A stretch of DNA of 64,000 nt. It comes from Tigriopus japonicus (Eukaryota; Arthropoda; Copepoda; Harpacticoida; Harpacticidae). The translations under genes were made by a program, and so were the position numbers. The notes below the pieces were generated by a model. The model searched no databases, was not told the DNA's origin, and saw only the letters and a program-made list of their open reading frames with translations. Below are positions 57,288 through 64,000 of this stretch, piece by piece (position 1 is the stretch's first letter; each line of letters opens with the position of its first letter). The stretch covers positions 8,353,126 to 8,417,125 of the forward strand of contig CM021315.1 of the NCBI GenBank assembly GCA_010645155.1, written 5' to 3'.

Positions 57288-59666
57288 TTATAGTACATGC
57301 TTCTTGATCTTCTTGTTCTTTTTCTTTTTCCGTTTTGAGAGCTGTTTTTTTTCTTCAAGTCTTTGCTTCTCTTTTGCCTCCTCCTCAGCCTTCTTATCCA
57401 ATATTTCCATTTCCTTTAGGTACTCCTTTTTGGCCGCGTGATACCATGGAAAGTCGTGGGGAAAATCTGCATTTGCACCATAACCGTAATCAGTAAAGAG
57501 TTCTGTGCCCGCAGGAATGTCTTTAATGGCATGGACCCCCTGAATTAATCCGTAAACCGGGTGATCAAAGTCGCCAAAAACGCAATTCTGGCGACGTCGT
57601 GGAAAATCTGAGTTAACTTTAGCTCCTCGAGTGGGATGCCAAGAGTCTGGTTGATCCAAGTGCCTGGGAATGTTGATTTGGGCCTCGCTGTGAAACGTGT
57701 TAATTGTGTACTTCTTGGCATATCTCCTTTCGTCTTTGGACAACGAGACATTGTAGAGGTACATGGCGTTGTAAATTGCGATCTCTTCTTGATTGCGATA
57801 AAAAAGGCCAGACAAAGGGCAAGTCAACTGGCCAGACTTAATATCTCTAATTGCAAACACGCCTTGGCCACTGCCAGGAATCTTGGACGGAGCTAGCTCT
57901 ACTGTGATGTCCTCAAAAGGATCGGATGTTTGGGGCCCTTTGGTGAAGGTCTCATTGGTGGGTGGGCTGTAATGCAATACTGGTCCCCAAGGTTCAGCAA
58001 ATTTAAGCTCCTTAATACCTCTCTCGCTACACTTCTCCCCAATGACCTTGGATTTGCGAGCTGATTGCATGACAAAGTCATCAAAACGACCGACATAAGC
58101 CGCTTGATAACCTGGGTAGACAAATGCAATGTTGGAGCCAGTAAATTTGTAATGTTTGTCAAGTTTTCCAACCAAGAACCCACCGCCAATAAGATTGAGC
58201 CAAACCTGTCCCACAGGAAATCCATTTTCGTAAATAAAGATGCCACCTAGATTGTCGTCGGAACTCATAAAATTGGCTGCATTGGACCCATATTCAGCTG
58301 AGAAGGGAAAAATCGCCTTTCTCCCGATCATGTTGACAGGGCCATGGATGACTCCATCTTTCAGCCTCATTGTCATATATCGTGCATCCTTCAAAACGAC
58401 TAAAGCAACATCTCCCAAGATGCCGTCATATAAAGTAAAACCCACCTCTGCCCAAGAGGCATTAGAAAAGATTGGGTCAACAAAAGTATCAAGGACGTGG
58501 AAGCGAAGCATACCAACAGGTTGGTTGTTGTCTGTGACGGCTCCATCGACCAATCGAAGTTTCGTTGTCTTGCCCTGAAACTTGGCTGTGTAGTTTTGAC
58601 CTTCCATATGTTGAAGGTCGCTGACCAGTTTTGGAGCATCAGGATTGAGTGGAGCTGAACTGGGACCAAATCGCCACAAGCTGTCTCCTATGGTATAATC
58701 TTGGAAAAACTCAATCCAATTGTGAAGATTTGTTCGAACATCTTCCTCTGTTTCATTGAATTCGTTGGTTGGTGGGCAGAAGTCAATATGAGACCGTAAA
58801 TAGTCTACCTGATTTTTTCTAATATGATAATTGAAGGGCTTGCCTGGTATCATGGACCATTTTAGGGTCAAGAGGCAATCGTTGATATCGACTTGATCCA
58901 CATTCACCGGTCTGGCATTGCCAATGAATCCTAGCTCATGATGATTGTCACCCACAATGATGAAGCTCATGTTAACAACGGCAAGGGAATACCGAAATTC
59001 ATCCCGCCATTTCAGATTCCTTGTTTTCTCACACAAGCTGTAGATCAAAGTGTCACCATGGCGTTCCCAACACATTCCTCGAACGTCTTGATTCAAAAAG
59101 TAGCCAATTTTGTGCAAGATCCCATCGCTATTCCATCTTCTGAATCTTGAATGTAAATGGCCCTTTTGGAATGACCCAATTAGGGTGCTATTGTCTTCTC
59201 CATCCATTTTGAATAAACCATGTGGGAGTCCGTCTTTAAAGGTTCCAGTCATGTTTTGAGCATAAGTGTTCATCACCGGACTTCTACTGAAACAGAGCTC
59301 ATGAACGTAAGAATCGTCGAGGGTGTAGTTCTTTTTGAATTTGCCGCTTCCTTCATATTTAAAATTCTCGATTTTCCCCCGGAAGGAGTGCAATATAGGG
59401 GTCTCGTATTCTTTGCACTTCCGGGAAAGCAGCACTGGTGATGTTAGACTTGTGTTGAAAGGAAGCCTTTCCTTTGGCTCTCCGGAACATTTGAGCGGTT
59501 TTTGAATCGCTTGTTCTTCATACCAATTGTTGATCTTCATTAAAACGTCTTCATTAAGGCCATTTGGCAAATTCTCCCCCAACTGTCCATCACAATCATA
59601 TAATTTGAAAGCACTGGTTGTCGTTTTAAGTAACAAGAGAAGGAGATTCACGTTAAAACAAACCAT
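57288..59666 (-). CDS. Signal-peptide-bearing MORN/SET protein, SETD7-like
   Basis: This is a single uninterrupted frame of 792 residues. Residues 1-20 (VNLLLLLLKTTTSAF region) look like a cleavable signal peptide. A region with MORN-like repeats (GKIENFKYEGSGKFKKNY, GTFKDGLPHGLF, GSFQKGHLHSRF) lies around residues 90-200. A SET domain lies at about 590-735, with GSGQGVFA, NSDFPRRRQNCVFGDF, PAGTELFTDYGYG and FPWYHAAKKEYL. A lysine-rich tail ends the protein. MORN plus SET is the SETD7 architecture, but SETD7 is about 366 residues and nuclear/cytosolic. Ten or so N-x-S/T sites are scattered along the chain, consistent with entry into the ER. The cofactor-binding NHS motif of SET domains reads NSD, so lysine methyltransferase activity is doubtful. 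A truncated copy of its 3' end lies downstream. Confidence 0.85.
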   Translation of the reverse strand: MVCFNVNLLLLLLKTTTSAFKLYDCDGQLGENLPNGLNEDVLMKINNWYEEQAIQKPLKCSGEPKERLPFNTSLTSPVLLSRKCKEYETPILHSFRGKIENFKYEGSGKFKKNYTLDDSYVHELCFSRSPVMNTYAQNMTGTFKDGLPHGLFKMDGEDNSTLIGSFQKGHLHSRFRRWNSDGILHKIGYFLNQDVRGMCWERHGDTLIYSLCEKTRNLKWRDEFRYSLAVVNMSFIIVGDNHHELGFIGNARPVNVDQVDINDCLLTLKWSMIPGKPFNYHIRKNQVDYLRSHIDFCPPTNEFNETEEDVRTNLHNWIEFFQDYTIGDSLWRFGPSSAPLNPDAPKLVSDLQHMEGQNYTAKFQGKTTKLRLVDGAVTDNNQPVGMLRFHVLDTFVDPIFSNASWAEVGFTLYDGILGDVALVVLKDARYMTMRLKDGVIHGPVNMIGRKAIFPFSAEYGSNAANFMSSDDNLGGIFIYENGFPVGQVWLNLIGGGFLVGKLDKHYKFTGSNIAFVYPGYQAAYVGRFDDFVMQSARKSKVIGEKCSERGIKELKFAEPWGPVLHYSPPTNETFTKGPQTSDPFEDITVELAPSKIPGSGQGVFAIRDIKSGQLTCPLSGLFYRNQEEIAIYNAMYLYNVSLSKDERRYAKKYTINTFHSEAQINIPRHLDQPDSWHPTRGAKVNSDFPRRRQNCVFGDFDHPVYGLIQGVHAIKDIPAGTELFTDYGYGANADFPHDFPWYHAAKKEYLKEMEILDKKAEEEAKEKQRLEEKKQLSKRKKKKNKKIKKHVL

Positions 59667-60955
59667 ATTTGGTTTGCCTGCCTATTGTTCAGCTCTCCTC
59701 GTTTTGTTCTTGAATGAACGCGACTTCGATCGTTGAAGAGGTAGTTTTAAACGTTCTCATCTTTAGGACTCGGGAAACAGGTGAGTTGACAATAAAATTT
59801 CCGTTCTTGAATCACAGACATGCAATACAAAAAAAAATCGCTTTTGTGTAATGGCGCTAAATTTGTCTAAATGCAAGTGTTAATGCTTGTTTTGTTTTTA
59901 CTATCTGTGCTTATTAAAAAATGCAAAAAGTGTTGCCATATTTTGCATTTTTAAGCTCTACAATATTTTGTTCTGATCAATGATTGAATGTTTTATTTCA
60001 AATTCTTAAATATTTTTTTTGACCCATTTGTTCAATCATTGAAAATTTTAAGAATTGAGTGATATTAAATTTCAATTAGAAACATAGTCTTATTTTTTAT
60101 TGGGAGCCGGTTCTGGTTTACAACTTATAGGAGCCATTCGACTGCATGAAGGAAAACATTTGTCACAAATTCATATTCTCCATTTTTAAGTTTCGTTTCA
60201 ACTTCTTTGAAACCTTTGGAAGACATCTTTCGAGGTTAGTCGCTTCTTTTTCGACGTTCAGGTTTGGTTTTCCTCCTGGATAAAACTGCTGCATTCTCCC
60301 CTATTTTATGACTTCGTTTCCATTATTGTCGATTTCCAGACAATTGTTTTATTGACGATTCATTGGAGGCAGGAGATTTTGAACAAATTGTTTTATAGCT
60401 GTATTGTGGTCAGGAAATTTTGTCCCTTCGGTTCATAATAGAACAAAGACATTTTTCAATTCATGTTAAGAATTTGCCGTTGTGCGTAATTTATTTAATG
60501 AGGTGAAAATTTCCTCAGATGTTTTGGGCTATAGAGGGTTAGCTACTGTTAACCAGGATATTTCGCAAGAAAAATACCTTGACTTGCTAGAATGGTCAAT
60601 TTAGATTTGGAATCAAAAATCGCAAGGTTTTAGAAGCCTTTGAAAAACTTTTTAAAACCCAGGAGTAGATTGGAAGGATTTCTCGTGTACAAATCCCATG
60701 AATTCACCATGAGAATTCCATCATTCTCACTTTTGTGACTCTTTCGTACTCAGTGGATTTATGTAACTGGCCGGGGAACGAATCCATGCGAAAGGTGGCA
60801 TTTTGGATTAATTTTTGAGAATGAGTCCAGAACGTGTTGTCATGTTATATTGAGGCCAAATTTAATCCTGAGGACAGCTGTGATTGGATGTCTATTTTGG
60901 AAGGAAGGTCTGTGGATGAGGCACGACAAATCACCAAAAATTCCAAAATTACTTG
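59667..60955. other. Intergenic sequence upstream of the SET gene
   Basis: It contains the presumed promoter of the minus-strand SET gene. No coding exon or repeat was recognised. The sequence is AT-rich. Confidence 0.4.
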
Positions 60956-61497
60956 GTCAAATCTATGGATGCTGGTTTTCCGGTGGATTTCATCTTCTTA
61001 GATCTTTCTCGGGCTTTTGATAGAGTGGATCATGATCACTTTGTTGGTGCCAAAGTTACAACAGTTCACCTCGTCAGAGAACAAACCTGGAAGGATTCTC
61101 TTACTCCTGGATCTCACTTGGTTCAGGAGTGCCCCAGGGAAGTGTGTTGGGACCTGTTGTCTTCATTTATTTAAAATGAGATAAGCGCCATGGTAAGAAC
61201 ATTGACGTTTATGCGTCGCAATAAAGATAAAGAAGCGCCATGGTAAACTCGCCGGTGCTTCACTTTGCTGACGACACCAAGATTTACAGAACAACTCAAA
61301 ACCGTGATGAATTTGAACTGAAAGATCTCAATCGTGTCAAAAGTTGGATAAATAAAGATAGATTGGAACTTAATGTCTCAAAGCGTAAAATTATGCGATT
61401 TAGAACACAGTCATTTGAGCCAACATACAGGATAAAAGTTGCTAAACTGTCGGCAATGTTCATCTTTAAAGATCTTGGAGCCTACAGTATGTTCTGA
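60956..61497 (+). pseudogene. Non-LTR reverse-transcriptase fragment
   Basis: Successive frames give PVDFIFLDLSRAFDRVDHD (RT motif A), then after frame shifts SGVPQGSVLGPVVF (motif B), then LHFADDTKIYRTTQNRDEF (motif C, the catalytic DD), LKDLNRVKSWINKDRLELN and MRF, ending around LGAYSMF. Part of the fingers is missing. It is a decayed CR1/Jockey-type LINE relic with at least two frame changes. A 15-bp word GAAGCGCCATGGTAA-like is duplicated around 61184 and 61229. Confidence 0.8.
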
Positions 61498-64000
61498 AAG
61501 TTTCAGCTACACTTACTGTATTTTCGATAAAATATGGTCAATATTTGAAGAAGACAAGTTAAAACGGTTTCGTTTATCAGAATAATGTTGCGCTAACTCA
61601 ACCGGTTTTGAATAACCTGCTTAACAGGCTCTGACCTAGAGCTCTAGATTAGAAGGAGTACAATCATATCCAACGCCATCTAGTTCATTCTGCTCGCAAC
61701 TGCTCGCCGTTCCCAAAAGGATGCACGAGTACCCTCTAAGCTTAACAAATTTTCCAAAATATGAGACCAAGATAGCAATTTTTGAGAAACTAAGGGGCCT
61801 AGAACCCTTATGAAGGGGTCCAAAATGAACTGTTAGTGTGATTCAAATGAGTTAAGATTGCATTACTTGTAAAATTAGGTTTAAAACTTTAAAAGACATT
61901 AAGAGAATGAAAATCTATCCCCTTGGACATATTGATGCAAGTGGTGATGGCAACAATGTGATTGGAAATGAAACTGCAGGGCTGCTGAATTCTCTTCCCT
62001 CTTGTGCTTGGCTGTCATGGTCATTGCTGAGAAAGAGTGCAGGGAATTTTCTTCCCCTCTTGACTTCAACCCTGAATGCAATACAAACTTGCCCACCTTT
62101 CCCTTGATTTGCATGATCACAGGAGTAGGTGGTGGTGGCCAGCAGGGGAGTCAAGCACAGATCATATAATTGCTAGACCTCGCATTGTGCGAGAAAAAGG
62201 AGGACAACTTTGCTTCATCAGCTGGTACATAACACTACAACCTAAGATGGTGGGAATTTCGAACTTTTCAAAATTTTGCCAGCGTGGCCAAATCCTGAAC
62301 AAACTCAACGTACCGTACGTATTTTGTTCTTGACACAAGCGAGCGTCGTTACTTCTGAGCACGCGGTCGCCCTGATATTTTGAAGCTAGCGCAGCTGGGC
62401 CAAGTGGTGTCACTTTTCTCTCGCCGACGGAACGTGCCAATGCGACTTCTAGTCATTATATGATCTGTGGAGTCAAGTCAAATGCTTGCTAGCTTTAGAT
62501 GGCTTGCCCAGATTGCCCACTGGCACTTGTTAAGAAGGGAACTGCAAGGATTGCCGGACCGGGCCAGATCTCTCTCTCTCTCTCCACACTGAACCCAGTG
62601 AAAAAACAACTACCTGAAGGACTTGACTCAACATTTCAGGGTTGAAAGAGGAAAGAAAGGAAAACTCAACATGCTCCTCTCTATCAATATTCTATCTGAC
62701 ACATTTTTATGGTAGGAGCCAGGGTTGCCAACTGGCGATTTTGAAACGTGTCTGGCGATAGAAAAATTAATCTGGCGAAATCAGCTGATCTGGCGATAAA
62801 TCTGGCGATTTTGATCTCACTGGCGATAAATCTGGCGATTTTAGTATTTCTGGCGATAAATTTGGCGAAATGAGCAAATTTGGCAAAAAATTAGTCGAAA
62901 TCTGGGAAATTTGGCAAAAAAAAAATGGCTAAATCGCCCATTTTTTAGCAATAATTCAGGCAAATATTGATCTTCTCTTTATGATTTTGACTTTCATTTT
63001 GACTGAAAACCAAGGATTAAATATTTTAGATGACAATCACTAAATGGGGAGAGCTTTGACCATAGTATTGTTTCTTGATTTGATTGTGCATTTACCAAGA
63101 ACGAGGAATCTTTTTGTTTCGCTCTTTTGATGTAAAACTTACTTCCTCCCTCTTTGCGACGAATCTATCCATTTGACGACCCATTATAAATTTTTAAGTC
63201 TCATCTAGACGACTTTCAGGGACTCTATGGGGCAGCTAATTCTAACTCCGTTACAGAGCAATGCTTTTGTGAGACATGAATTTTCCCCACTTGGGTTTTA
63301 TTTTTTTAACATTTACATAGAATGACATTCTGTGTACCAATTAAAATCGGTAAAAAATGCAGACTAGATTTTTAAACAACAAAGTTTGGGAAAAAGAGAC
63401 TGTTACGAAGTCAAAAGCTTCGGCAAACGCAAGTGCAAATGATTTTGAAAAATTCGTAATGGTAAGGCCAATTGAAATCCTAAATAAACTATGCATCCTA
63501 TTATTTTGTGATCGCCCCTGTTTGGTTTTGGTTACGCCCTCTTTATGGTTTACTACTCAATCTAATATAATATGGTCATAATACAGGGCATGAAAAATGT
63601 CATTGGTTTAAAAATGTGTTTTTACTATTTGAGTGATCACGTTACATTTTGGGATTTTTAATGGCAATTGGTCATATTTCGTTAACGAAATACCATAAAC
63701 ATTGCTTTTAAAGAGTTATAAATTTCATAGTATTTCAAAAGAGAGTCCAAAAGATTTTGTTATTTAGCATTAAAAAATTCAATTTTGTTCACATATTACA
63801 AACTAAAACGCGTTCTAAGTGCTACAAATAAAAATTCATGAAGGAAAGTCAATATGGTGGCATTCCGTTTTTCTTCGAGAACTTTTTTCATGAAATGTTT
63901 ATCAAAAGATAAAGGTTAAAAGGAAAGTTGAAAAACAAAACTGAAGAATTGACCATTTGAGGTATTCCTTGAAGGTTACTTAAGCATGATTGAGTATTTA
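61498..64000. other. Intergenic, low-complexity and unclassified sequence
   Basis: No gene is supported. It contains a short CT run (62570-62585) and the CTGGCGAT-rich repeat at 62727-62900. Short frames at 61.9-62.4 kb occur on both strands without recognisable motifs. Confidence 0.4.
62727..62900 (+). repeat. Irregular CTGGCGAT repeat cluster
   Basis: CTGGCGAT or CTGGCGAA occurs about ten times in 170 bases, spaced irregularly (for example TCTGGCGATAAATCTGGCGA), decaying into TTGGCAAA to the right. The cluster starts with CAGGGTTGCCAACTGGCGAT, which resembles a transposon terminus. It may be the subterminal repeat array of a DNA transposon. Confidence 0.65.

Noticed and set aside
1..64000. 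CRISPR array, bacterial operon, organellar or rRNA sequence
   Set aside because: No regularly spaced identical repeats with unique spacers, no ribosome-binding-site-led operons, and no rRNA-like or mitochondrial gene sequence were seen. Split genes and transposons are all of animal nuclear type.

Overview
The window is a nuclear segment of an animal genome, most likely an arthropod. Genes are split by GT-AG introns, several only 64-100 bp long, and five animal gene families are intact. A crustacean such as a copepod is my guess from gene content and base composition; nothing in the window proves it.

Layout. 0-7.3 kb: no gene, small inverted-repeat transposons. 7.4-9.1 kb (+) and 19.6-21.2 kb (-): two complete, tail-to-tail glucose-6-phosphate dehydrogenase genes sharing one intron position, about 10.5 kb apart. 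22.1-25.8 kb (+): a five-exon beta-1,4-galactosyltransferase, head to head with the second G6PD gene; its last intron holds a foldback element and a Tc1 relic. 26.1-36.1 kb (-): a ZMYND8-type chromatin reader (PHD, bromodomain, PWWP, MYND) with two alternative, phase-matched 5' coding starts, converging on the galactosyltransferase. 38.2-44.0 kb (+): MTMR9, a catalytically dead myotubularin, divergent from ZMYND8. 44.4-56.2 kb: a transposon graveyard with foldback elements, an internally deleted LINE carrying an inserted MITE, a nearly intact mariner-type element, a second decayed transposase split by an hAT-like insertion, a second LINE relic, and an exact 186-bp inverted repeat around this mosaic. 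57.3-59.7 kb (-): a single-exon MORN plus SET protein with a signal peptide, followed by a truncated copy of its own 3' end. 59.7-64 kb: LINE reverse-transcriptase relics and low-complexity sequence.

The host genes are not one pathway. G6PD feeds the pentose phosphate pathway, the galactosyltransferase works in the Golgi, ZMYND8 reads chromatin, MTMR9 regulates phosphoinositide phosphatases, and the SET protein is predicted to enter the secretory pathway. Exon boundaries were set by eye from splice consensus, reading-frame phase and remembered family alignments; in all four multi-exon genes the chosen exons sum to a whole number of codons. No true tRNA, rRNA, CRISPR array or bacterial-type operon was seen. 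Most short ORFs are chance or shadow frames and were left out.
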